In this document: positions 1 through 7,658 of the stretch, piece after piece | Numbering within the stretch: the first letter of the stretch is position 1 | How the letters are laid out: each line of letters begins with the position of its first letter | DNA from: Candidatus Microgenomates bacterium | Lineage (GTDB): Bacteria > Patescibacteria > Microgenomatia > JADHYG01 | NCBI GenBank assembly: GCA_016782545.1 | Contig: JADHYG010000004.1 | Span: 1 to 34,111, forward strand | Length of the DNA: 34,111 nt | Direction: 5' to 3' | Notes under the pieces: model-generated | What the model saw: the letters and a program-made list of their open reading frames with translations, nothing else | What the model was told of the DNA's origin: nothing | The model's database searches: none | Position numbers and translations under genes: made by a program

Positions 1-408
1 AGTAATTTTGGCGACAGGGTGTATTTGGGCTTAAACATCTAAAGTAATTATAATAATTGTAAGCTTATTTGTCAAGTTTATTGTCAACAAGAATAATTAA
101 TTAATTGTAAACATAATTGTAAACTTATTTGTAAATAAAGAGGTTCGTGAAATTGTGGTAAAATTAAAAGGCAATATCCATCTTGGCGGTTTTGCAGTTG
201 GCTGGTTAATGGCTAAAGTTTTGAAAAAGAAATGATTATTTGTTTATGATAAACTTAGATTGATTGATTAATTATGTTTCTAACCTCGTACAACGCTTAC
301 TTCGCCTCGAGGTCTACGTCCTCGCAGTCGAAGGGCGCGTATACAGGGCTCAAGAAACTCTAATTTCGTGGAAACTCAATAAGAGTTTCTAGAGGGAGGT
401 GAGAAAGA
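1..408. other. Gene-poor leader region with direct repeats and structured 5' sequence
   Basis: No convincing gene was found here. A 20-bp direct repeat (one mismatch) lies at 53-72 and 113-132, and a 12-bp tandem unit (AATTGTAAACAT / AATTGTAAACTT) at 103-126. A TATAAT hexamer is at 49-54. A 26-codon GTG-started frame (155-235) ends in a basic tail, but it lacks a well-placed Shine-Dalgarno sequence and I do not call it. Positions about 275-350 are richer in G+C, with short complementary words (ACCTCG/CGAGGT, CTTCG/CGAAG), and look like a folded RNA or a REP-type unit. The last 60 bases are the leader of the next gene. Confidence 0.5.
353..403 (+). promoter_or_regulatory. Leader with two competing hairpins and a strong ribosome binding site
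   Basis: AGAGTTTCT (382-390) can pair with AGAAACTCT (353-361, 9 bp) or, through GAGTTTC, with GAAACTC at 371-377 (7 bp, loop AATAA). Immediately after it comes GGGAGGTGAG (394-403), a near-perfect Shine-Dalgarno sequence about 9 nt from the ATG at 409. Two alternative partners for one strand directly before the ribosome site suggests translational control. The pairing is read from the sequence; the control role is inference. Confidence 0.45.
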
Positions 409-660
409 ATGGCTGAGTTACAAATAGGTGTCGTCACTCATTTTTATAATAAAATCGGCGTCGCCATTATTAAGATGTCAGCGCCGCTTAAAATAGGGGA
501 GACAATTAAGATTTCTGGTCATGATCAAGAATTCACCCAAGTTGTTGGTTCAATGCAGGTTGAGCATCAAGAAATTAAAGAGGCAAAAAAAGGTGATGAG
601 GTTGGTTTAAAAGTTGATAAACCAGTTAAGGAAAAAGATTTAGTCTATAAAGTGGAATAA
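409..660 (+). CDS. EF-Tu domain 2-like translation factor-related small protein
   Basis: An 83-residue protein made almost entirely of one beta-barrel-like domain. Its alternating hydrophobic strands and the phrase KIGETIKISG resemble domain 2 of elongation factor Tu and the C-terminal domain of U32-family peptidases. It has no GTPase domain, so it cannot be a translational GTPase by itself. Small stand-alone proteins of this kind are usually annotated as translation elongation factor-like; I know of no defined function. The start is fixed by a strong GGGAGGTGAG ribosome site 9 nt upstream, unlike most genes here. A REP-like palindrome follows the stop. Family assignment is fairly sure; role unknown. 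Confidence 0.7.
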   Translation: MAELQIGVVTHFYNKIGVAIIKMSAPLKIGETIKISGHDQEFTQVVGSMQVEHQEIKEAKKGDEVGLKVDKPVKEKDLVYKVE

Positions 661-672
661 GTACTTTTCATC

Positions 673-784
673 TGTCATCCTGAATTTAATTCAGGATCTA
701 TACAATAATTATTTTATATAGATTCCGGATCCCGCCTGCAGCGCATAATGCGCAGCATTTTCGGGCAGGCAAGTCCGGAATGAC
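673..784. repeat. REP-like palindromic unit 1
   Basis: Two inverted stems, TCATCCTGA...TCAGGATC and GATTCCGG...CCGGAATGA, separated by an AT linker with TATA words. The right half also holds a GC-rich hairpin (CCCGCCTGC...). The same TGTCATCC...GGAATGAC design recurs at 2478, 13017, 20590 and, as a half unit, 22248. The terminal GGAATGAC creates spurious ATG starts in front of neighbouring genes. Confidence 0.85.
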
Positions 785-806
785 GGGGATGCTCCAGTCT
801 CCTAAT

Positions 807-1235
807 ATGAAAATTGAAATTTCTGCTGGTGGTATTGTTTTTAAAATAAAGAATAAAAAACCATTTATTTTGATGATTAAAGATCATAATCACAAATGGA
901 CTTTCCCCAAAGGCATTATTGAAGACAATGAAGACAAAAGAAAAGCCGCCAAGAGAGAGGTGGCTGAAGAAACAGGCTTAACAAAAATATCTTTTATTGA
1001 TAAGCTTTTACCCATTGGCTACTGGTATAAATGGGAAGGAGAATTAATTAAGAAAACAGTTCATTATTATCTTTTTAAAGCTCATGGAGAGGAAAAACTT
1101 GTTCCTCAGGAAGAAGAAGGGATTAGCGAGGTGAAGTGGTTTTTGCCAGAAAAGGCTTTAAAAATTTCCGGTTATCAAAAAAACAGTGCAAAACTTTTAA
1201 AAGAAGCGATAGAAAAGATAGGTTCTAGTTGTTAG
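807..1235 (+). CDS. Nudix hydrolase
   Basis: 142 residues with a complete Nudix box: G36, E42, R50-E51, E54-E55, G57. This signature coordinates Mg2+ for hydrolysis of nucleoside-diphosphate-linked substrates. The preceding WTFPKG and the beta-strand SAGGIVF are typical of the fold. The exact substrate cannot be told from sequence; MutT/Ap4A-type and ADP-sugar pyrophosphatases all remain possible. I place the start at 807 because an in-frame ATG at 780 lies inside a REP palindrome (GGAATGACGG). The last residues (GSSC and stop) are encoded by the TAGGTTCTAG word repeat that fills the following intergenic space, so the C-terminal tail is probably not functional. Confidence 0.88.
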   Translation: MKIEISAGGIVFKIKNKKPFILMIKDHNHKWTFPKGIIEDNEDKRKAAKREVAEETGLTKISFIDKLLPIGYWYKWEGELIKKTVHYYLFKAHGEEKLVPQEEEGISEVKWFLPEKALKISGYQKNSAKLLKEAIEKIGSSC

Positions 1236-1320
1236 GTTATAGGTTCTAGAAAAGATTTAATAATAAGAGAATTAACTAAAACCTAGTCACTAGAACCTAG
1301 TCACTAGAACCTAAAACCTA
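1233..1320. repeat. Word-repeat inverted repeat
   Basis: TAGGTTATAGGTTCTAG (1233-1249) is the reverse complement, with one mismatch, of 1304-1320. The right arm overlaps a perfect 14-bp tandem duplication of ACCTAGTCACTAGA (1281-1308). The left arm overlaps the Nudix stop codon. No T-run follows, so a simple intrinsic terminator is unlikely. Confidence 0.8.
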
Positions 1321-1328
1321 TTTATATT

Positions 1329-1715
1329 ATGGAATGGCAAAAAGCACCTGACATTCAAAAACAAATTAAATTTTTGATCAATGAATTGGATTTCACCACT
1401 TTTGATCCTCAAAGAATTATTTGTTTTCGCTCCTTTGGATCAAAATCAAGAGCCAGAGCCAGAATCTGGGGATTTCCTCGGGTTTGGCAGCAGGCCTTAA
1501 ATATAGGACCTCATTATATTATCGAAGTATTAAGTGAGAAATTTGACCATCTAAATGAAAAGGAAAGAAAAAAGATTTTAATTCATGAACTTTTACACAT
1601 TCCTAAGAATTTTTCTGGTTCACTTCTCCCCCATCGGAGAAGGGGAGGCAAGACAATTAATAGAGAAGTGGAAAGGTTATTTAGAAAATTTAAGGACAAA
1701 TGGTTAGATGGTTAA
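1329..1715 (+). CDS. Putative zinc metallopeptidase (phage metallopeptidase-like, HExxH)
   Basis: 128 residues with HELLH at 86-90 (H86, E87, H90), the zinc-binding and catalytic motif of zincin peptidases. H102 in LLPHRRRG is a plausible third ligand. The context HELLHIPKNFSG is characteristic of a small family annotated as putative phage metallopeptidase. There is no signal peptide, so it is probably cytoplasmic. Substrate unknown. A 7-bp palindrome (CTTCTCC...GGAGAAG, 1623-1642) lies inside the coding sequence at the PHRRRG segment. It follows the Nudix gene in the same direction after a repeat-filled gap and precedes the holA-like gene. Confidence 0.72.
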   Translation: MEWQKAPDIQKQIKFLINELDFTTFDPQRIICFRSFGSKSRARARIWGFPRVWQQALNIGPHYIIEVLSEKFDHLNEKERKKILIHELLHIPKNFSGSLLPHRRRGGKTINREVERLFRKFKDKWLDG

Positions 1716-1767
1716 ATTGTTCAATTAACAATTAACAACTAACTATTAACAATTAACTATTAATTTT
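1716..1767. repeat. AATTAAC-type word repeat
   Basis: A tract of AATTAACA / AACTAACTATT words repeated about six times fills the gap between two genes. The same words, direct or complementary, occur at about 14845-14873 and 19118-19148. This points to a genome-wide family of low-complexity spacers. Confidence 0.75.
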
Positions 1768-2466
1768 ATGTTTACCATTCTTCACGGTGACCATCTTCTT
1801 GCTTCAAGAAAAGCGCTTGAGGTAATGAAAAAAACAGCAGAAAAAAAAGAAGTGATTTCTTTTGATGGTAAAAAAGTAACTTTAACCGATCTAAAACAAG
1901 CCTTAGAAGCAAGATCATTATTTGGTCAGGAAAAATTAGCAATTGTGGAGAATTTGATTTCATTAAAATACAGCAGCATTAAAACACAAGAACAAGTAAA
2001 AAGAACTTTTGACTATCTTAAGGCATTACCAAGCAATACAGAACTAATTTTATGGGAGAAGAAAAAGATTGACGGTCGAAGACTTATTTCTTTTAAAAAC
2101 GCCAAAATTCAGCTTTTTCAAACTCCAGCAATTATTTTTAAGTTTCTAGAATCAATTCAGCCGAATAACCAAGAGTCAATGCTTTCTTTATTTGAAAATT
2201 GTGCCAAGACAGGACCAGTAGAATTGATTTTTTATATGATTGTCCGTCAATTTAGACTGCTTCTTTTAGTAAAAGATTTAGGCAAAGAAGGAGTAAGAAT
2301 GGCGCCCTGGCAATACGCAAGGTTGACAAATCAGGCAAATTGTTTTACGCTTGAAAAACTGTTAAAAATTTATAAAAAGCTCTTGAAAATTGATTATCAG
2401 CAAAAGACCGGACAATTAGTTTTTGACTTAAAAAAAACCATTGAGTTATTATTAGTTAATCTATAA
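1768..2466 (+). CDS. holA: DNA polymerase III delta subunit-like protein
   Basis: 232 residues. The opening MFTILHGDHLLASRKAL matches the start of HolA, the clamp-loader delta subunit that opens the sliding clamp during replication. Typical features follow: the hydrophobic stretch TELILWEKKKIDGRR around residues 90-105, and a helical C-terminal collar with RQFRLLLLVKDLG. It is much shorter than the usual HolA of about 340 residues; the N-terminal AAA-like domain seems compacted. Delta has no ATPase Walker site in any bacterium, so its absence here is expected. The gene starts right after an AATTAAC word repeat and ends before a REP unit. A divergent HolA is my best call. Confidence 0.72.
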   Translation: MFTILHGDHLLASRKALEVMKKTAEKKEVISFDGKKVTLTDLKQALEARSLFGQEKLAIVENLISLKYSSIKTQEQVKRTFDYLKALPSNTELILWEKKKIDGRRLISFKNAKIQLFQTPAIIFKFLESIQPNNQESMLSLFENCAKTGPVELIFYMIVRQFRLLLLVKDLGKEGVRMAPWQYARLTNQANCFTLEKLLKIYKKLLKIDYQQKTGQLVFDLKKTIELLLVNL

Positions 2467-2477
2467 TTCTTTTTTCC

Positions 2478-2553
2478 TGTCATCCTGAGCTTGACTCAGG
2501 ATCTATAGAGATAAGATTATTTCTATAGATTCCAAATTAAATTTGGAATGACA
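2478..2553. repeat. REP-like palindromic unit 2
   Basis: TGTCATCCTGAGC...TCAGGATCTATAG followed by CTATAGATTCC...GGAATGACA. Two stems with complementary TATAG words between them allow the whole unit to fold as one long hairpin. Same family as units at 673, 13017 and 20590. Confidence 0.85.
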
Positions 2554-2565
2554 AGGGTGGATTTT

Positions 2566-3957
2566 ATGGCTAAACTTAAAAAAACAATGTTTCGTGAATA
2601 TGATGTTCGGGGCAAAGTTTCTGACGATGAATTAAACGAAAACTCTGTAGAAATTATTGTTAAAGCCCACGGAACCATGTTAAGAAAAAGAGGCATAAAA
2701 AATGCGGTCGTTGGTTATGATTATCGTCCTACTTCTGAAAACTTTAAAAATGTTGCTCTCCGCGCTTTAACTTCAACAGGAATTGACTGTATTGATTTAG
2801 GCATGGTTTTAAGCCCGATGATGTATTCAGCCCAATATTATTTTAAGACAAAAGGCGGCTTAATGATTACTGGTTCTCATAATCCTAATGATTGGAGCGG
2901 CTTTAAACAAGCCACTGATTTTTCTCATACTTTAGTTCCCGAAGAAATGAAAGAACTTTATGCTTTGACTGTGAGCGAGGATTTTACTAAAGGCAGTGGA
3001 GAGGTTAGAAAAGAAGATTTTTTAGAAGTTTATCAAAAAGACTTATTAAAGAGAGTTAAAATTGCGAGGCCCTTGAAAGTAGTGGTTAATGCCGGTAATG
3101 GTACACCAGGAGCAATTGTTCCGCAGATTTTAGAAAAAGCAGGCTGCGAAGTGGTTGGGCTTTTTACTAATCTAGATTGGAATTTTCCTCATTATTTTCC
3201 TAATCCTTCTTTAGTTTCGATGATGAAAGACACTGGAAATAAAGTTAAAGAAACAGGCGCTGACATTGGCCTTGCTTTTGATGGAGATGGTGATCGATTA
3301 GGAATTACTGATGAAAAAGGCCAAACTATTTGGCCTGATCGTTATTTGATTATTCTCGCTCGTCAAGTATTAGAAAAGCATCCGGGTGCAAAAATTATTT
3401 TTGATGTTAAATGCACTCAAGCTCTTGAAGAAGATATTAAGGCTCATGGCGGCAAACCGATTATGTGGAAAACTGGCCATTCACATATTAAGGCTAAGCT
3501 TTGGGAAGAGAAAGCGCCTTTGGCCGGCGAAATGAGTGGTCATATTTTTCTTGGCAAACCAGATTATTATGGTTTTGATGATGGAGTTTTTTCTGCCCTT
3601 CGTCTTTTAGAATATCTTTCTCAGCAAAAGAAAACAGTTTCGCAAATCATTGCTGATACTCCTTACTATGAATCAACTCCAACTATTCATGCTGCTTGTG
3701 CCGATGAAGTTAAATATAAAATTGTTGATCAATTAACTAAAGAATTTAAAGATGACGGTTATGATATTATTGATATTAATGGCGCCAGAGTTAAGTTTAA
3801 AGATGGCTGGGGATTGGTTCGTGCTTCTTCTAACTTACCGGTTTTGGTTCTTCGCTTTGAAGCCAAAACCAAAAAAAGACTAGAAGAAATTATGAGTCTT
3901 TTCAAGGAAAAACTTGCTAAATATAAAGAAATTAGTAAAGAATGGAAAAGTGGCTAA
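2566..3957 (+). CDS. manB: Phosphomannomutase/phosphoglucomutase
   Basis: 463 residues, the usual length of the alpha-D-phosphohexomutase family. It interconverts mannose- or glucose-6-P and the 1-phosphates, feeding nucleotide-sugar and envelope polysaccharide synthesis. Visible motifs in family order: FREYDVRG at the N-terminus; the phosphoserine loop TGSHNP with S104; the Mg2+ loop DGDGDR (D239, D241, D243); the sugar-binding loop GEMSGH (about 321-326); and a C-terminal phosphate-binding loop RASSNLPVLVLRFEA. That last loop differs from the common RASNTxP form. The start at 2566 is preferred because ATG 2548 is part of the REP unit and a GGGTGG ribosome site sits just before 2566. It lies 15 nt before a sugar-phosphate isomerase gene, fitting a shared pathway. 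Confidence 0.9.
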   Translation: MAKLKKTMFREYDVRGKVSDDELNENSVEIIVKAHGTMLRKRGIKNAVVGYDYRPTSENFKNVALRALTSTGIDCIDLGMVLSPMMYSAQYYFKTKGGLMITGSHNPNDWSGFKQATDFSHTLVPEEMKELYALTVSEDFTKGSGEVRKEDFLEVYQKDLLKRVKIARPLKVVVNAGNGTPGAIVPQILEKAGCEVVGLFTNLDWNFPHYFPNPSLVSMMKDTGNKVKETGADIGLAFDGDGDRLGITDEKGQTIWPDRYLIILARQVLEKHPGAKIIFDVKCTQALEEDIKAHGGKPIMWKTGHSHIKAKLWEEKAPLAGEMSGHIFLGKPDYYGFDDGVFSALRLLEYLSQQKKTVSQIIADTPYYESTPTIHAACADEVKYKIVDQLTKEFKDDGYDIIDINGARVKFKDGWGLVRASSNLPVLVLRFEAKTKKRLEEIMSLFKEKLAKYKEISKEWKSG

Positions 3958-3972
3958 ATCACTGATTTTAAG

Positions 3973-5109
3973 ATGAATATTCTTGATGATTTAAAGAAAA
4001 TCAAAAAACTTGACCAAGCAAACATGCTGGGGTCTATTCAGCAATTCCGGTTTCAACTCAAACAAACTAAAGAAGAATTAGCCGACCTTAAAATCCCCAA
4101 GTCTTATTCTAAAGTTGAAAACATTGTTGTTAATGGCATGGGCGGTTCGAGACTGGGCGCCCGCGTTGCTCAACGGCTCTTTCAAGATAAGCTAAAAGTG
4201 CCTGTTTATACAGTTGGTAGTTATGAAGTACCAAATTTTGTCAACGAGAAAACATTATTAATTATCTCAAGCTATTCAGGCAATACTGAAGAAGTATTAA
4301 ACACTGTTGACGAGGCTTTTAAAAGAAAAGCTAAAATTTTGATTTTTAGCCAAAATGGCAAATTAACTCAAATAGCCAGAGAAAAAAACCTGCCCGGTTA
4401 TTATGGTTTTCTTCCCCAATATAATCCCTGCAACCAGCCAAGAATGAGTTTGGGCTATCAAGTTTTGGGGATCATGATAATGCTTTCAAAATGCAGGCTG
4501 ATTAATATTTCTTCTCAAGAAATTGACAAGTTGATTAGATTTATTGAAAAAATCAAGACAAAGTATGATATTAATGTTTCCAGCACTAAAAATTTGGCTA
4601 AAAAAACAGCCAAAAAAATTCATGGAAAGATTCCCGCCTTAATAGGAGCTGAATTTTTAATGGGCGCTCTTCATGTTTGGCGCAATCAAACCAGCGAAAA
4701 TTCAAAACAAACATCTTTTTATTATGAAATACCAGAGCTTAATCATTATCTTTTGGAAGGCATGGGTTTTCCAAAAACCAATTCACAAAATCTGTTTTTT
4801 ATCTTTGTTAAAAGCAATCTTTATCACTTAAGAAATCAAAAAAGAATTGAGATTACGAAGCAGGTTTTAGATGGTTATAAAATCAAATATTCAGATATTC
4901 AGCTAACTGGCAAAACAAAATTAGAACAGGTTTTTGAGTTGATTCAATTTGGCAGTTTTGTCAGTTTTTATTTGTCAATGCTTAATAATCTTGATCCATC
5001 GCCAATTCCCTGGGTTGATTATTTTAAAGAACAGCTAGCTCATGAAAGCACGAGAACATTAAAACACAAGAACAATAGAACAAAAAAACAAAAAACCAAA
5101 TTGATTTAA
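3973..5109 (+). CDS. Bifunctional phosphoglucose/phosphomannose isomerase (SIS domain)
   Basis: 378 residues. NGMGGSRLGARVAQRLF followed by IISSYSGNTEEVL is the sugar-isomerase (SIS) signature, and LNHYLLEGM in the C-terminal half matches the conserved catalytic His region (N-H) of the bifunctional PGI/PMI group. The enzyme would interconvert fructose-6-P with glucose-6-P and mannose-6-P, supplying the mutase encoded just upstream (15-nt gap). No other PGI is seen in the window. The last 22 residues, rich in H, K, N, R and T, are encoded by a word repeat that continues beyond the stop and are probably not part of the fold. A closely similar tail occurs on enolase below. Confidence 0.85.
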   Translation: MNILDDLKKIKKLDQANMLGSIQQFRFQLKQTKEELADLKIPKSYSKVENIVVNGMGGSRLGARVAQRLFQDKLKVPVYTVGSYEVPNFVNEKTLLIISSYSGNTEEVLNTVDEAFKRKAKILIFSQNGKLTQIAREKNLPGYYGFLPQYNPCNQPRMSLGYQVLGIMIMLSKCRLINISSQEIDKLIRFIEKIKTKYDINVSSTKNLAKKTAKKIHGKIPALIGAEFLMGALHVWRNQTSENSKQTSFYYEIPELNHYLLEGMGFPKTNSQNLFFIFVKSNLYHLRNQKRIEITKQVLDGYKIKYSDIQLTGKTKLEQVFELIQFGSFVSFYLSMLNNLDPSPIPWVDYFKEQLAHESTRTLKHKNNRTKKQKTKLI

Positions 5110-5157
5110 TGATCTAGTGATTTAATGTTTTAATGATTTTATGATTTAATGATTTTA
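5040..5157. repeat. Word repeat overlapping the end of the isomerase gene
   Basis: CACGAGAACATTAAAACA words at 5049-5080 and the complementary-type words TGATTTAATGATTTTATGA at 5108-5159 form imperfect inverted repeats. The right part ends in the ATG of ppsA. The same two word sets flank the enolase/gpmI junction at 8917-9034. Confidence 0.7.
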
Positions 5158-7505
5158 TGAAAAAGAAACTAGTCAATTGGTTTTGGGAGGTAGATAAAAA
5201 TGATGTGGGTATAGTTGGCGGTAAAGGTGCCAATACCGGCGAAATGGTTAAAGCTGGTTTTCCTGTTCCTCTTGGTTTTATTGTTACTGCCAAGGCTTAT
5301 TTTCAGTTTATTGAAGAAAATAAGCTGGCGCCGAAAATAAAAAAATATCTTGCTCATTGCGATCTTGAGGATCCTCGTTCTTTAGATCAAACTGAAAAAG
5401 TAATTAAAAGAGATATTCTTCAGGCCAGAATTCCCAAAGAGATTTCTCAAGAAATAGTTAAGTATTATTTTGAACTTGGTGCTTTAAAATCCAGTTCTTC
5501 TAAAAAAATCAATTTTTTAGACAAACTTAAATCTTCTTTTAATCAGCCATTAGTGGCGGCCCGTTCTTCAGCCACGGCTGAAGATTTACCCGAAGCTTCT
5601 TTTGCCGGTCAGCAGGAAACCTATTTAAATGTTAAAGGTGAAGCTAATGTTGTTCAGGCAGTGAAAAAATGCTGGGCTTCGCTTTTTGAATCAAGAGCGA
5701 TTTTTTACCGCAATGAACAAAAATTTGATCATTTAAAAGTCGGCATTGCTGTTTTGGTTCAAAAAATGATTCAGTCAGACACTTCAGGCGTTATGTTTAC
5801 TATTGATCCAGTCACTAATGATAAAAAGAATCTTGTTATTGAATCAGTTTACGGTCTGGGCGAATATATTGTTCAAGGAAAAGTAGAACCTGATTTTTAC
5901 AAAGTAAGAAAATATGATTTGCAAATCATGGAAAAGCAAATGGGTCAACAGGAAATTGCTTTTAAAAGAGATAGTCATGGAAAAACTCGGGAAATGAAAA
6001 TTAAAAAAGATCTTCAAAAAAAACAGAAAATTACCGGTAAACAAATTATTGCCTTAGCTCAGCTAGGAAGAGAGCTTGAACGCCATTATTATTTTCCTCA
6101 GGATATTGAATGGGCAATTGAAAAAAATAAAATTTATATCTTGCAGACAAGGCCAGTAACAACATTGAACAACCAAACAACCAAACAACCAAACAAGAAG
6201 ATGACGCAAGAAAAGACAGAGAAATTGCCGATGCTTTTAAAAGGAGATCCAGCTAGTCCGGGTATGGTCAGTGGTCCGGCAATGGTGATTAAATCTGCCA
6301 AGGAAATTTATAAGGTTAAAAAGGGTCAGGTTTTAGTGGCGCCGCAGACCAATCCGGATTTTGTCCCGGCGATGAAAAAAGCCGTGGCCATTGTTACGGA
6401 AAAAGGAGGCCGGACCTCACATGCGGCCATTGTTTCCAGAGAATTAGGTGTTCCTTGTGTGGTTGGTGCTCAAAATGCCACTAAAATCATTAAAAAGAAT
6501 TTGGTCATTACTGTTAATGGTCAAACAGGAGAAGTTTTTAAGGGCGGCTGGCAAATAAAAAGCAGCGTTCCGCAGACTGATGTGTCAGAAAAAGAAGAAA
6601 AAAAACCTGATAAATTATTAAAAACAGCCACTAAGGTTTATACCAATTTAGCGGTGGTGGAGAGGGCGCAGGAAGTAGCCAGAATGAATGTTGGGGGTGT
6701 TGGTCTTTTAAGGGCGGAATTTATGATTGCTGATATTGGCTACCATCCTAAAAAACTGATTCGTGATAAAAAACAAAACTTTTTTATTGATAAATTATCA
6801 GCCAATTTAGCTGTCTTTTGTCAGGCTTTTAGTCCTCGGCCGGTTGTTTATCGAGCCACAGATTTTAAAACAACAGAATATCGAAATTTAATTGGCGGCA
6901 AAGCCTTTGAACCCCATGAAGAAAATCCCATGCTTGGTTTTAGGGGCGCTTTTCGCTATCTTGCCCAGCCCGAGGTTTTTAATCTTGAACTTGAAGCCAT
7001 TAAAAAAGTGCGTAACAAAATGGGTTTTAAAAATTTATGGCTAATGCTCCCTTTTGTGAGAACAGTTAAGGAACTTCAAGAGGTTAAGAAAATGATTTCG
7101 GCTCAAGGACTGAATCGCAGTTCTAATTTTAAAATCTGGCTGATGGTAGAAATTCCCGCCAATGTGATTCTTTTAGACAAGTTTCTCAAAGTTGGCGTTG
7201 ACGGAGTTTCCATTGGTTCTAATGATTTAACGCAATTAATCTTGGGAGTTGACAGAGACAACAGTGAATTGGCGGCGCAATTTAATGAGCAGGACGAAGC
7301 CGTTTTGTGGGCGCTGGAAAAAATAATCAAGACCTGTCAAAAAACCCGAGTGACTTCTTCAATCTGCGGTCAAGCACCATCTGATTATCCGGATCTGGTT
7401 GAAAAACTGGTTAAATGGGGAATTACTAGTGTTTCTGTTGCTCCAGACGCAGTTGATCGAACCAGAGAAACTATTTATAAAGTAGAAAGAAAACTGATAA
7501 AATGA
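5157..7505 (+). CDS. ppsA: Phosphoenolpyruvate synthase
   Basis: 782 residues, close to the roughly 790 of E. coli PpsA. It converts pyruvate, ATP and water to PEP, AMP and phosphate, the committed gluconeogenic step. The N-terminal ATP-grasp domain shows GGKGANTGEM and AARSSATAEDLPEASFAGQQ. The central swivelling domain carries the phospho-His in GGRTSHAAIVSRELG (H422). The C-terminal PEP/pyruvate barrel has SIGSNDLTQLILGVDRD and SSICGQAP with catalytic C737. The linker between the first two domains (about residues 336-350, rich in N, Q, T, K) is encoded by repeats of CAAACAACC, resembling the intergenic words. It starts inside an AT word repeat without an obvious ribosome site. Confidence 0.95.
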   Translation: MKKKLVNWFWEVDKNDVGIVGGKGANTGEMVKAGFPVPLGFIVTAKAYFQFIEENKLAPKIKKYLAHCDLEDPRSLDQTEKVIKRDILQARIPKEISQEIVKYYFELGALKSSSSKKINFLDKLKSSFNQPLVAARSSATAEDLPEASFAGQQETYLNVKGEANVVQAVKKCWASLFESRAIFYRNEQKFDHLKVGIAVLVQKMIQSDTSGVMFTIDPVTNDKKNLVIESVYGLGEYIVQGKVEPDFYKVRKYDLQIMEKQMGQQEIAFKRDSHGKTREMKIKKDLQKKQKITGKQIIALAQLGRELERHYYFPQDIEWAIEKNKIYILQTRPVTTLNNQTTKQPNKKMTQEKTEKLPMLLKGDPASPGMVSGPAMVIKSAKEIYKVKKGQVLVAPQTNPDFVPAMKKAVAIVTEKGGRTSHAAIVSRELGVPCVVGAQNATKIIKKNLVITVNGQTGEVFKGGWQIKSSVPQTDVSEKEEKKPDKLLKTATKVYTNLAVVERAQEVARMNVGGVGLLRAEFMIADIGYHPKKLIRDKKQNFFIDKLSANLAVFCQAFSPRPVVYRATDFKTTEYRNLIGGKAFEPHEENPMLGFRGAFRYLAQPEVFNLELEAIKKVRNKMGFKNLWLMLPFVRTVKELQEVKKMISAQGLNRSSNFKIWLMVEIPANVILLDKFLKVGVDGVSIGSNDLTQLILGVDRDNSELAAQFNEQDEAVLWALEKIIKTCQKTRVTSSICGQAPSDYPDLVEKLVKWGITSVSVAPDAVDRTRETIYKVERKLIK

Positions 7506-7507
7506 GA

Positions 7508-7645
7508 TGTGTGAAATGAGAAGTTCTTGAGTTAGAATTCTTGATATCTTGATGTTCTTGAAGTGAGATAAAATTTTCTCACCTCAAGAATTCAAAAGTT
7601 CAAAATATCAATTTCAAAGATTCCCACTTCTCACATCACACTTCA
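7508..7645. repeat. Long imperfect inverted repeat between ppsA and eno
   Basis: GTGTGAAATGAGAAGT at 7509 onward is answered by ACTTCTCACATCACAC near 7625-7640. The inner words (TTCTTGAGTTAGAATTCTTGA against TCAAGAATTCAAAAGTTCA) pair with mismatches. The whole gap could form one long imperfect stem. Confidence 0.75.
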
Positions 7646-7658
7646 AAATTTAAAATCT

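Noticed and set aside
780..806. Upstream ATG start for the Nudix gene
   Set aside because: It is part of the REP motif GGAATGACGG; the Nudix fold starts at 807. The same reasoning moved the starts at 2548 and 20665.
1236..1328. CRISPR-like array from repeated ACCTAGTCACTAGA words
   Set aside because: Only two adjacent tandem copies without spacers.
5844..7330. Minus-strand frames inside ppsA (also inside eno, gpmI and typA regions)
   Set aside because: Shadows of strongly conserved genes on the plus strand, without ribosome sites or family resemblance.
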